A stretch of 64,000 nucleotides of DNA. Origin: JAGOBP01 sp046328575. Its GTDB lineage: Bacteria; Chloroflexota; Anaerolineae; Fen-1058. Both the position numbers and the translations under genes were made by a program. Under the pieces are notes generated by a model. That model worked only from the letters and a program-made list of their open reading frames with translations. It was not told where the DNA came from and did not search any database. Where the stretch lies: positions 60,486-124,485 of the forward strand of contig JAXLWI010000004.1 of the NCBI GenBank assembly GCA_046328575.1, read 5' to 3'. This document shows, piece after piece, positions 20,332 through 28,249 of this stretch. How positions within the stretch are numbered: position 1 is the first letter of the stretch; every line of letters starts with the position of its first letter.

Positions 20332-20494
20332 GGCAGCTTCTTTCCACGATAAATCAATGTGTGACCAATGACTGTGCGTTAGTCCGCCGAGCTACGGGCG
20401 CACTGACGCTGGAAAAGGTTGCAACTATGATAGTCTAAAACCGGCGAGAGGAGAAATGACAAACGACTATCAGCTGGGACTAAAGATCAGAATT

Positions 20495-20690
20495 ATGCTC
20501 CTCGACCGCGGCTTCGCGGTGTGAGCCACTCCGCGAGTCCTTGTCCACGCCCTGGCGCAGCATCCTCTAGGGTTGCGGACGGCCCGCGGCTTTAACTCGC
20601 TTAGAATCCAATCGTCATCGGGCGAGGGGCGCACGGTGTCGATCGAACGCGGCGGCGGCGGGGGTGAGGCACCGTGCAGATGCAATGCAC
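20495..20690. repeat. Diverged copy of the double-hairpin element
   Basis: ATGCTC-CTCGACCGCG-GCTT-CGCGGT opens the element. GGCGCAGCATCCTCTAGGGTTGCGGACGG (in two parts at about 20554-20582) matches the GCGAAGCACC...TAGGG core of the 595-905 array. GGCGGCGGGGGTGAGGC at about 20651 matches the spacer of that array exactly. The rest of the 20332-20733 intergenic region shows no gene. Confidence 0.65.
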
Positions 20691-20733
20691 TCTATTTGAC
20701 CGCGGTAGAAAGACCGCCGGTGTGGCGTTGGAT

Positions 20734-20762
20734 TTGCCAGGCCCGATCGGTGATTATATAAT
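20734..20762 (+). promoter_or_regulatory. Strong sigma70-type promoter
   Basis: TTGCCA (20734-20739) and TATAAT (20757-20762) are separated by exactly 17 bp. Transcription would begin near 20769. That places the GTG at 20763 outside the message and supports the ATG at 20802 as the start of the next gene. Confidence 0.8.
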
Positions 20763-20801
20763 GTGACGCGCATCACAAATCATCCTTATAAGGGGTTTAG
20801 C

Positions 20802-21269
20802 ATGGCTGAAAATCGTACCGCCGCAACTATTGCCGAGACCGATGTCGCTGCGATCCTGCAGGCCATCGACACCATCAAGAGCCGACTGCCCTTCCTGATC
20901 GATCTGTCACCCGAAGAGCGGCAAGCCCTGCCCAAGATGGGCGACAAGAGCCAGGCTTTTGTCCGCAAGGCGTTGGACCTGGTGCAGCAAGATATCAGTT
21001 TCATGCCCCGCTCGTTTGAAGTGGAACCGATGGAGCAAGACGTGGCCTTATTTGATTCTTTGCAAACAGTGGCATTGGCGTTGAATCGACTGACGGAATC
21101 GGTCAACGATACCCTAGTAGTAGCGGGCAATGAAGCGTACACCGCCGCGTTGGTCGTGTACAAATCGGCTAAGGACAACGGACGCGGTGGCGGGTTAGAT
21201 GGTTACCTGGATGAAATGGGCAAGCGCTTTGCCAGGAAGACCCGTGAACCCAAGCCGATTGAGAATTAG
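20802..21269 (+). CDS. Conserved hypothetical protein, helical, 155 residues
   Basis: The start chosen is the ATG at 20802, which has AAGGGG 7 bases upstream and lies downstream of a clear promoter. The protein is soluble and looks mostly helical. The region SPEERQALPKMGDKSQAFVRKALDLVQQ is followed by a segment about late helices (VALFDSLQTVALALNRLTESVNDTLVVAGNEAYTAAL). I have the impression of a family of small uncharacterised bacterial proteins with an LxPEERxxLPKMGDKS signature, but can name no function. It is a single-gene unit ended by its own terminator. It sits between two sensor kinase genes, which is only weak evidence of a link. Confidence 0.75.
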   Translation: MAENRTAATIAETDVAAILQAIDTIKSRLPFLIDLSPEERQALPKMGDKSQAFVRKALDLVQQDISFMPRSFEVEPMEQDVALFDSLQTVALALNRLTESVNDTLVVAGNEAYTAALVVYKSAKDNGRGGGLDGYLDEMGKRFARKTREPKPIEN

Positions 21270-21289
21270 TTGACTCGGCGTTATGTAAC

Positions 21290-21330
21290 CCTTCCGATGG
21301 CGATTGCCGCTCTCGGAAGGTTTTTGTTTT
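21290..21330 (+). terminator. Rho-independent terminator
   Basis: Stem CCTTCCGA (21290-21297) / TCGGAAGG (21313-21320) is followed by TTTTTGTTTT. It lies 20 bases past the stop of the hypothetical gene. Confidence 0.85.
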
Positions 21331-21351
21331 GACCGTCAGACTGCACACGTG

Positions 21352-21565
21352 AAGTTCAAAACTCCAAATTAGGAGATCACAACTTCAAAATTCGAGTTCA
21401 GAACTCAAATTATGCAGTTCGGAACTCAACTAGTGGAGTTTAACACTCTAATTTAGGAGATCATAACTTCTAAATTAGAGGTTAAAACTCAAATGCTGCA
21501 GTTCAGAACTCAAGTTTTCGAGGACGGAACTCAAATGCTAAGATTGGAAACTCAAACCGTGGAGG
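21352..21565. repeat. Ten-unit dyad array on an exact 21-bp period
   Basis: The AACTC element (or a one- or two-base variant) recurs at 21360, 21381, 21402, 21423, 21444, 21465, 21486, 21507, 21528 and 21549, always 21 bp apart. Each unit is a 13-bp dyad plus an 8-bp AT-rich spacer. The best copies are GAGTTCAGAACTC (21394-21406, perfect) and CAGTTCGGAACTC (21415-21427). A decayed eleventh unit may start near 21561. Twenty-one bp is two helical turns, so all dyads face the same side. The array lies 200-400 bp upstream of the next kinase gene. There is no coding potential. It looks like an operator array or a nucleoprotein-assembly site. Confidence 0.9.
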
Positions 21566-21615
21566 TTGGCGCATGCGTTGCCCCACCGCGGCCATCTCAA
21601 TGAGCACCAGAGGAA

Positions 21616-21680
21616 TGCTCCTCGTTCGCGTCCTGGCGAAGCACCTTTTAGGGCTGCGGACGGCGCGCGGTTTTGTCAGG
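21616..21680. repeat. Single relative of the double-hairpin element
   Basis: TGCTCCTCGTTCGCGTCCTG followed by GCGAAGCACCTTTTAGGGCTGCGGACGG matches the core of the 595-905 repeats. It begins about 50 bp after the 21-bp dyad array, just as the 595-905 elements directly follow the 42-bp array. The second hairpin is degraded (GGCGCGCGG). Confidence 0.65.
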
Positions 21681-21754
21681 CCGCAAATCGACGCCCACTG
21701 GACAAACGTGCTAAAATATACTCACCCTCGCCGCTCCCCTCACGGAGTTTGCCC

Positions 21755-24700
21755 ATGCCTGAACAGCCCATCACCCTGGAAACCTTACAACATGAAAATG
21801 CCGCCCTACGCCAGCGCATCGCGGAGTTAGAGCAGAGCCAACGCTCGGCGCTTGACAGTGAGAGCCAATATCGTCTGCTATTTTATAACATGCGAGAAGC
21901 GTATTCGATCAATGAGATCATCACCGACGAGCGCGGCCAGCCGATCGACTTCCGCATCCTCGACGCGAATCCCGCTTACGAGCAGCACACAGGCCTAAAG
22001 CGTGCCGACGTAATCGGTAAGACCGGTCTGGGGGTTGCGCCCCAAACAGATCCGCAGCGCATTCAACTGCTGGGCCGGGTGGCGTTGACGGGCGAGCCGC
22101 TGGAACTGGAGTATTACTCTGAATCGTTCCAACGTCACTTTCGCCTGCAAGCCTACTGTCCGAGGCCAAGGTACTTCGCGGCAGTGGTGGAAGATATTAC
22201 AACGCGTAAACATACTGAAGAGCAGCTGCGCGCCAGTGAAGAGCGGATGCGGGAAGTCCTGGAAAATTCGCGCGACGTGGCCTATCGACGCGATTTTCAG
22301 GATGCGACTCGTAATTACTTAAGCCCCGTTTTCGTCCAGATTTCCGGCTACACGCCGGAAGAAATGGCGGCGCTGCCCGTGGCCGCGGTGCTGGCGTTGA
22401 CGCACCCCGATGACCGGGCTAAAGTTCAGCAGATGATCATCGAGTCCCAACACGGTATCGCAGAGGCCAGCCATCCACTGGAATATCGCTTCAAGCACAA
22501 AGACGGACAATACCGTTGGTTTCAGGATCATTATTCCATTGTGTACGACAATCAGGGTCAACCGATTGCTCGGGTTGGCAATGTGCGCGACATCACCGCC
22601 CGCAGGCAGATGGAAGACGCACTGCGCGCGAGCGAAGCGCGGTTCCGCGGCTTCATCGAACAGTCAACTGATGCGCTTGTCCTGTTCGACGAAGAAGGCC
22701 GCGTGTGCGAATGGAATGCGTCGGCCGAACGGGCAACGGGCCTCACGCGTGAAGCCGTCCAGGGTCAACGGTTCGCCGCGCTCATCCCGCAGCTCGCTTC
22801 GACCCCGGCACAAATCGAGCAGGCCGCGGCCCTTGATCAGCAATTGCGAGACGCCACGCGCACCGGGCAGGCGCCCTTCTTCAATCAGATCGTGGAAGTT
22901 CCCATGCGCGCGGCCTCGGGCGAAGGCCGCTGTGTCGAGCAAGTGCTGTTTCCCATTCCGACCGAGCGCGGCTATCAAATTGGCGCCATCCTCCGCGACG
23001 TCACCGCGCGCAAACAGATGGAAGAAGCGCTGCGCGAGAGCGAGGCTAAATATCGGTCGGTCGTAACGGCGCTGAGTGAAGGCTTGCTTGTACAAAATGC
23101 TCTGGGCGAAATCATCGCCTGCAATCCGGCCGCAGAACGAATTCTAGGTCTGACGTTTAGCCAGTTGCAGGGGCAGGTGCCGATTGATGCGGCCTGGCAT
23201 ACCGTTCAAGCCGACGGCTCGCCCCTGCCGTTTGAGGCCTTCCCCGCGATGATTTCCTTGCGCACGGGGCAGGCCGTGCGCAATGTAGAAGCCGGCATTT
23301 ATAAACCGAGTGGTGAATTGTTATGGATCAACATCAATTCCGAGCCCTTGTTTCACACGGGTGATAACCAACCCTACGCAGTGGTGGCTTCGTTTGCAGA
23401 CATCACCGCGCGCAAACAAGCGGAAGACGCGCTGCGCGATAGTGAAGCGCGCTGGTCGTTTGCGTTGGAAGGATCCGGTGACGGCGTCTGGGATTGGGAT
23501 GCTCTTACCGATCAGGTCTTCTTCTCACATCAGTGGAAGGCCATGCTGGGCTTTGCCGATGCTGAGATCGGTTCAACTCTGACCGAGTGGTCCAACCGCG
23601 TTCATCCTGACGATCTGCCTGGCGTCATGGAAAAAGTACAGACGCATCTCAGCGGAGAAACTCCGGTCTATCAAAGCGAACACCGCGTGCGCGCCAAAGA
23701 CGGCAGCTATCGTTGGATACTTGATCGCGGCAAAGTCATCCGGTGGACACCCGACGGGCAGCCTTGGCGCGTCGTGGGGACTCATACCGATATCACCGAG
23801 CGCAAACAGATGGAAGAGGCGCTGCGCGAGAGCGAACAACAGCACCGTCGGCTCTTTGAAACCATGGCTCAGGGCGTGGTCTATTACGACGCTGACGGCC
23901 GCATTACCTCGGCCAATCCGGCGGCGCTGCGCATTGTGGGCATCACCCGCGATCAAATGCTGGGGAAATCATTTTACAGTGCTGACTGGAATCTCATCCG
24001 GGAAGATGGTACCGCTCTGCCCCCAGACGAGCACCCGGTGAGCGTGGCGCTGCGCGCAGGCCAGGCTAGCGACGGCTTCGTACTCGGCTTGCGGAACCCC
24101 TACTCGCAGCAACGCGTGTGGTTGTCCATGGTCACGCTGCCGATCTATGAGCCAGGCAGCGATCGACCGGCCCTGATTTACGCCACTTTCGAGGATATTA
24201 CGGCTCGCCGGGAAGCCCTGGACGCCCTGCGTGAAAGTCAATCGCTCTATCATTCGCTGGTTGAAATCTCGCCGTTGTGCATCTGTCGCAAAGACCTGGC
24301 GGGACGCTTTACGTTTGCCAATCACCGGTTTTTGGAAGAGTCACACCTTACGTTGGCCGACCTGTTAGGCAAAACCGATTTTGATATTCATCCGCCAGAG
24401 TTGGCTGAGAAATATCGGCGCGACGATCAGGGCGTGATCGATGCCGACCAAGTGCAAGAGCTAATCGAAGAACGCAGGCTGCTGAACGGCGACTCGATCG
24501 TGGTGCAAAGCATCAAGACGCCCACGCATGATAGCGCAGGCCGAGTGAATGGCGTGCAGATTTCTTTCTGGGATGTCACCGCCCGCCAGCGTGACGAACA
24601 AGTGCTGGAACGGCGCGCCACGCAACTGGCCATCATCAACTACATCGGCCGGCAGATCGCTATGGCGTTATCCGTGGACGATGTGCTGGAACGTGCGGCC

Positions 24701-25921
24701 AATTTGATTCATACTCAGTTAGGTCTGCATCATGTCGGGATCTTTATCTTCGCTGCCGACCGAACGGAGTTGATCCTGCGCAGCCGAGCGGGCGACTACA
24801 CTCATCTGTTCGCCGCCGATCATCGCTTGAAGATCGATCAAGGCCTCGTCGGCTGGGTGGCCAGACATGGGCAGCGGCTGTTGGCCAATGATGTGCAAAT
24901 GGAGCCGCGCTATGTGAATCAATATGGCGCGGCCCTGCCTACCCGGACAGAACTCGCCGTGCCCATCATGATCAGCGGCGAAGTGCGTGGCGTGTTGGAC
25001 GTCCAGAGTCCGCAGGTCAACGCGTTTGATCTGAATGACGTGTTGATGAAAGAAACGCTGGCCGATCAAATCGCCATTGCATTGGAAAACGCTCGCTTGT
25101 ATGAAGCCGCGCAGCGCGAGATTGCGGAACGCCAACAAGCCGAACGGGCGCTGCGGGATTTGAATACCACTTTGGAATTGCGGGTCGCCACGCGAACCGC
25201 CGAATGGCAGGCGGCCAATCTGCGCCTGACCGAACTCGATCGCCTGAAAGACGAGTTCCTCTCACGCATCAGCCATGAGCTGCGCACACCACTGACCAGC
25301 ATCAAGATCTATTTGGAGTTGCTGCCTACCGCTAAACCCGACAAGCAGAGCAAATATCTAGAGACGTTGACGCGCGAAGCCGACCGTTTGCATGCGCTCA
25401 TCGAAGACGTGCTGATCTTCTCGCAATTGGGTCACTATGCCGAACCAACCGAGCACAATCAGATCGATTTGAATGATTGGTTGTTAGGTCGTTTGACGAC
25501 GTGGCGGAAGCTGACTCACCAGCACGATCTGACGCTGCAACTGAACCTATCCCCAGAGCTGCCCCGCGCTCAAGCCGATGCCGACCTTGTCATTCAAGTG
25601 GTGACACGGCTGATGACGAATGCCGTCAACTACACGCCAACTGGCACCATCACCCTCTCGACGGCGTCGCACAGTGAAGGAAGTCAGCGCTGGGCGACGG
25701 TCAGCGTGACGGATACCGGCCCGGGCCTCACGCCCGAAGATTTGCCACACATCTTCGAACGATTCTATCGGGGCCGCGCCGCCGCCGATTACAAGACCCC
25801 GGGCACCGGCCTTGGTCTGGCCATCGGCCGCGAAATCATCGAGCACATGGGCGGGCAGTTAACCGTGAGCACTCAACTCGGCGTTGGCTCAACGTTCACG
25901 ATCTGGCTGCCCGCGGTGTAA
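21755..25921 (+). CDS. Soluble histidine kinase with seven PAS and one GAF
   Basis: 1388 residues from the ATG at 21755 (MPEQPITLETLQHENAALRQ, ACGGAG 8 bases upstream). The frame stays open to 21566, but that part is repeat-derived and not protein-like. An N-terminal coiled coil leads to seven PAS-PAC modules with D[IV]T[AET]R linkers. A GAF domain follows (about 970-1120, VGIFIFAADRTELILRSRAG...GLVGWVARHGQ), then a helix (RTAEWQAANLRLTELDRLKDEF), HisKA with His near 1177 (ISHELRTPLTS) and HATPase (TDTGPGLTPEDLPHIFERFYRGR, PGTGLGLAIGREIIEH). Its C-terminus differs more from the other three than they do from each other. No response regulator is adjacent. The 21-bp dyad array upstream may control it. 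Confidence 0.9.
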   Translation: MPEQPITLETLQHENAALRQRIAELEQSQRSALDSESQYRLLFYNMREAYSINEIITDERGQPIDFRILDANPAYEQHTGLKRADVIGKTGLGVAPQTDPQRIQLLGRVALTGEPLELEYYSESFQRHFRLQAYCPRPRYFAAVVEDITTRKHTEEQLRASEERMREVLENSRDVAYRRDFQDATRNYLSPVFVQISGYTPEEMAALPVAAVLALTHPDDRAKVQQMIIESQHGIAEASHPLEYRFKHKDGQYRWFQDHYSIVYDNQGQPIARVGNVRDITARRQMEDALRASEARFRGFIEQSTDALVLFDEEGRVCEWNASAERATGLTREAVQGQRFAALIPQLASTPAQIEQAAALDQQLRDATRTGQAPFFNQIVEVPMRAASGEGRCVEQVLFPIPTERGYQIGAILRDVTARKQMEEALRESEAKYRSVVTALSEGLLVQNALGEIIACNPAAERILGLTFSQLQGQVPIDAAWHTVQADGSPLPFEAFPAMISLRTGQAVRNVEAGIYKPSGELLWININSEPLFHTGDNQPYAVVASFADITARKQAEDALRDSEARWSFALEGSGDGVWDWDALTDQVFFSHQWKAMLGFADAEIGSTLTEWSNRVHPDDLPGVMEKVQTHLSGETPVYQSEHRVRAKDGSYRWILDRGKVIRWTPDGQPWRVVGTHTDITERKQMEEALRESEQQHRRLFETMAQGVVYYDADGRITSANPAALRIVGITRDQMLGKSFYSADWNLIREDGTALPPDEHPVSVALRAGQASDGFVLGLRNPYSQQRVWLSMVTLPIYEPGSDRPALIYATFEDITARREALDALRESQSLYHSLVEISPLCICRKDLAGRFTFANHRFLEESHLTLADLLGKTDFDIHPPELAEKYRRDDQGVIDADQVQELIEERRLLNGDSIVVQSIKTPTHDSAGRVNGVQISFWDVTARQRDEQVLERRATQLAIINYIGRQIAMALSVDDVLERAANLIHTQLGLHHVGIFIFAADRTELILRSRAGDYTHLFAADHRLKIDQGLVGWVARHGQRLLANDVQMEPRYVNQYGAALPTRTELAVPIMISGEVRGVLDVQSPQVNAFDLNDVLMKETLADQIAIALENARLYEAAQREIAERQQAERALRDLNTTLELRVATRTAEWQAANLRLTELDRLKDEFLSRISHELRTPLTSIKIYLELLPTAKPDKQSKYLETLTREADRLHALIEDVLIFSQLGHYAEPTEHNQIDLNDWLLGRLTTWRKLTHQHDLTLQLNLSPELPRAQADADLVIQVVTRLMTNAVNYTPTGTITLSTASHSEGSQRWATVSVTDTGPGLTPEDLPHIFERFYRGRAAADYKTPGTGLGLAIGREIIEHMGGQLTVSTQLGVGSTFTIWLPAV

Positions 25922-25937
25922 TCGATCAAACAGCACG

Positions 25938-25971
25938 CCCGCCGCTGGTTTAGTTACCCCAACGACGGGCG
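25938..25971 (-). terminator. Possible terminator for the SPFH gene
   Basis: GCCCGCCGCTGG and CCAACGACGGGC can pair over 12 positions. On the minus-strand RNA the two mismatches become G-U wobbles, so the hairpin suits leftward transcription from the gene ending at 26005. The T-run is weak. Confidence 0.4.
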
Positions 25972-26004
25972 CGTGTTTACCCGCTACGTGTTACCCGATC
26001 CGCA

Positions 26005-27978
26005 CTAATTCTCCTTGCTGCCCGCATTCGGCTTGCTCTGCAAACTCTGTCGAATCTGCGCCAGCATCGCCTCCGCTTCCGGCGAGCGCGGCGCTTGCGT
26101 AATGTTGCCCACCCCCAACCGCTCCGACAACAGCATCGCCATCAACGCTTCCATCACGCTGCCGTTGCTGCCGTCCTTGCCGCCGATGAGAATGCGCGGG
26201 ACCACATCCACCCCGGCCTGCTGAATCGCTTCGGCAAAGCGATTGAGTACCGTCTGCGTCACCTGGAACTGCGGCCCGCCGTAAGCGCGAACCTGTTCCT
26301 CGATCGCCAACGCTTGCGCGATACCGGTGCGCGCCATCTTCTCAGCTTCGGCATAGGCCAGCGCCCGAATCTGCGCGGCTTGCTGCAGCGACCGTTGATA
26401 CTCGGCCTTGCCTTCGTTGCCCAACACCGTAATGTTCAACTCCGACTCGGTGAGGTTGGTCTGCATCTCCGCGCGCGCCTGCGCCTCTTTCAAGTCGCGT
26501 TCCTTTACCGCGGCCTGCTGCTGGCGCGCATACGTTTCCACCTGCTCCGACGCGATCTGCCGCGCGCGCAACTGCGTCAGGATCGTTTCGATCTGCGTAT
26601 CGCCCACCGACGACGCCGGTGTACCGATCAGCACTTCTTCCAATTCAAGGTTGTAGTGCGCGAACTTCTCCTTCATCTCCTGACTGGCGATCTGCTGAAT
26701 CTGACTGCGCTCTTGCAGCAGTTGAATCAGCGTGCGCGTCTGGCCGACGTTCTTGAAGTACGCGGACACCATCGGGTCCAGCGTCTGTTCCACCAGCCGC
26801 TTGATGTCGCCGAAGCGCTGAATCACCAGCGGCGCTTTCTGGTAGTCGATGTGGATGACCACTGACAACGGCAGTGACGGCTCAAATGCGTCTTTCGTAA
26901 TCAGCGACACTTCGGTCAGGTTCTCGTCGAAGTGGTGCGCGCCGACCTCGTTGCGAATCCACTTCAAGATGATGTTCGTCGTCGGCACGATGATGACCTT
27001 GCCCGCGTACGTGTTGAACGCGTACTTGCCGGGCAGCAGCGGCACATTCCACACACCGCGCTTGTCCTTCTCCACCATCTCGCCGTGGCGGTATTCCAAA
27101 CCCGATAGGTCGATGCCCACCTCGCCGGTGTACGACACCACCACGCCCACGTTGCCCACCTCGATGATGGTCTTGGGGATCATCTCGACCGTGGCGAACA
27201 AGCGGTTCACGTAGTATGTGCCTTCGACCAGCACTTGCAGTTGGCGGCCACGATAACCACCGGCCTGCAAAAACCGATCGGGATCTTGAAACTTGTTGTG
27301 ATACGTCGTGACCTGTGTCGCGTCATCGCCGACGATCGGCGCGATGATGGTATCCTGCGGCAGTGACGGGCCATCGTGTACCGTCACGATGCCAACGAGG
27401 TCATCGGTGTCTTTGATGACCACCGGCCGGAAGCCGTTGCGTTCCGCGATGAACTTCGCCATCTGCAGGATCGTCGACGCTTCGTCTTTGCCCAGCGGCA
27501 GCGAGTACACCTTCTCTTCAGTGATGACGACAAACTGCACCAGGTTGATGGCGTACGTGCCTTCGCGCAAGATGCGGCGCTGCGGCCCGCGCTGCCCGAC
27601 TTTCTTCAGGAACCCTTCGGTGTCCTGAAAGTCGCTGACGATCGCGTTCGAGGCCAGCACCTGCGTCGGCTCCAATTGCTTGCCGTCACGCGCAAACACG
27701 TAACCAATCTTGCCCTGCGTAATGGTCACCAACGGCATGATGTGCACGCTGTACTGCACCGGCATCAAGTAGTGCAGACCGCCGCGCAGCACGCGCGGCT
27801 GATAACCCGCCTCGCCGTTCAGCGCGATGAGGCCCGACTTCACCGAGCCTTTGGTAAAGCTAAAGCGCTTCTCGACGATACCGATCCGGTTGTTGGGAAT
27901 GTACCGCACTCCCGATAACACAAACAGGATCAACCCTAAGCCCAACGCACTTGTAACAAGCATCGATAAATCAGACAT
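26005..27978 (-). CDS. SPFH/band-7 (flotillin-like) membrane protein
   Basis: 657 residues. One N-terminal membrane segment (about 5-24, LVTSALGLGLILFVLSGV) is followed by an SPFH region that starts with the usual VRYIPNNRIGIVEKRFS, includes RVLRGGLHYLMPVQYSVHIMP and FVVITEEKVYSL, and continues to the KWIRNEVG...VSLITKDAFEPSLPLSVVIHI stretch. A long Ala/Glu/Gln-rich coiled coil (about 450-600) with ARQQQAAVKERDLKEAQARAEMQ and a variable tail complete it. Such proteins oligomerise on membranes and organise lipid domains or chaperone membrane proteases. At 657 residues it is longer than typical flotillins, with an extra beta-rich segment between 100 and 330. No NfeD-type partner is adjacent. 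The ATG at 27978 has AAAGGAGCG upstream. Confidence 0.85.
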   Translation of the reverse strand: MSDLSMLVTSALGLGLILFVLSGVRYIPNNRIGIVEKRFSFTKGSVKSGLIALNGEAGYQPRVLRGGLHYLMPVQYSVHIMPLVTITQGKIGYVFARDGKQLEPTQVLASNAIVSDFQDTEGFLKKVGQRGPQRRILREGTYAINLVQFVVITEEKVYSLPLGKDEASTILQMAKFIAERNGFRPVVIKDTDDLVGIVTVHDGPSLPQDTIIAPIVGDDATQVTTYHNKFQDPDRFLQAGGYRGRQLQVLVEGTYYVNRLFATVEMIPKTIIEVGNVGVVVSYTGEVGIDLSGLEYRHGEMVEKDKRGVWNVPLLPGKYAFNTYAGKVIIVPTTNIILKWIRNEVGAHHFDENLTEVSLITKDAFEPSLPLSVVIHIDYQKAPLVIQRFGDIKRLVEQTLDPMVSAYFKNVGQTRTLIQLLQERSQIQQIASQEMKEKFAHYNLELEEVLIGTPASSVGDTQIETILTQLRARQIASEQVETYARQQQAAVKERDLKEAQARAEMQTNLTESELNITVLGNEGKAEYQRSLQQAAQIRALAYAEAEKMARTGIAQALAIEEQVRAYGGPQFQVTQTVLNRFAEAIQQAGVDVVPRILIGGKDGSNGSVMEALMAMLLSERLGVGNITQAPRSPEAEAMLAQIRQSLQSKPNAGSKEN

Positions 27979-28059
27979 GGTTCGCTCCTTTCAGTCGAAC
28001 GGGGGTCGCGGTTGGCGCATACTGCACTCAACTCGCGCCCGTGAAACAGCCATCAGTAT

Positions 28060-28092
28060 GCGCCTGTCCGGCTGAAATTACCTGACAGGCGC
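28060..28092. other. Hairpin in the leader region of the SPFH gene
   Basis: GCGCCTGTC (28060-28068) and GACAGGCGC (28084-28092) form a perfect 9-bp inverted repeat with a 15-base loop, about 80 bp upstream of the SPFH start. There is no T-run, so it is not an obvious terminator; it could be an operator or a leader structure. The rest of 27979-28187 is featureless. Confidence 0.4.
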
Positions 28093-28187
28093 ACGATTTC
28101 GGTCTGATATAGGGGGCTGTCAGCGTCATGCTGCGGGGTTGATGGGCAAACGTCAATATAAGCTCGAGGCCCAATACTGCCAAATCA

Positions 28188-28224
28188 AACGCCCGCGGCT
28201 TGATTACATCAGGCCGCGGGCGTT
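28188..28224. terminator. Terminator downstream of lysS
   Basis: A perfect 12-bp stem (AACGCCCGCGGC at 28188-28199, GCCGCGGGCGTT at 28213-28224) lies 26 bp past the lysS stop. On the minus strand the stem is followed by TTTGATTT. Confidence 0.8.
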
Positions 28225-28249
28225 CTCAGTACTCGTCATTTATCACGCG

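Noticed and set aside
21352..21565. CRISPR or riboswitch upstream of the kinase gene
   Set aside because: A 21-bp period leaves no room for spacers. The element is a run of DNA dyads, not a folded aptamer.
21566..21754. 63-residue N-terminal extension of the 21755 kinase
   Set aside because: It is encoded by the hairpin repeat and is not protein-like. ACGGAG and the coiled-coil start at 21755 fit better.
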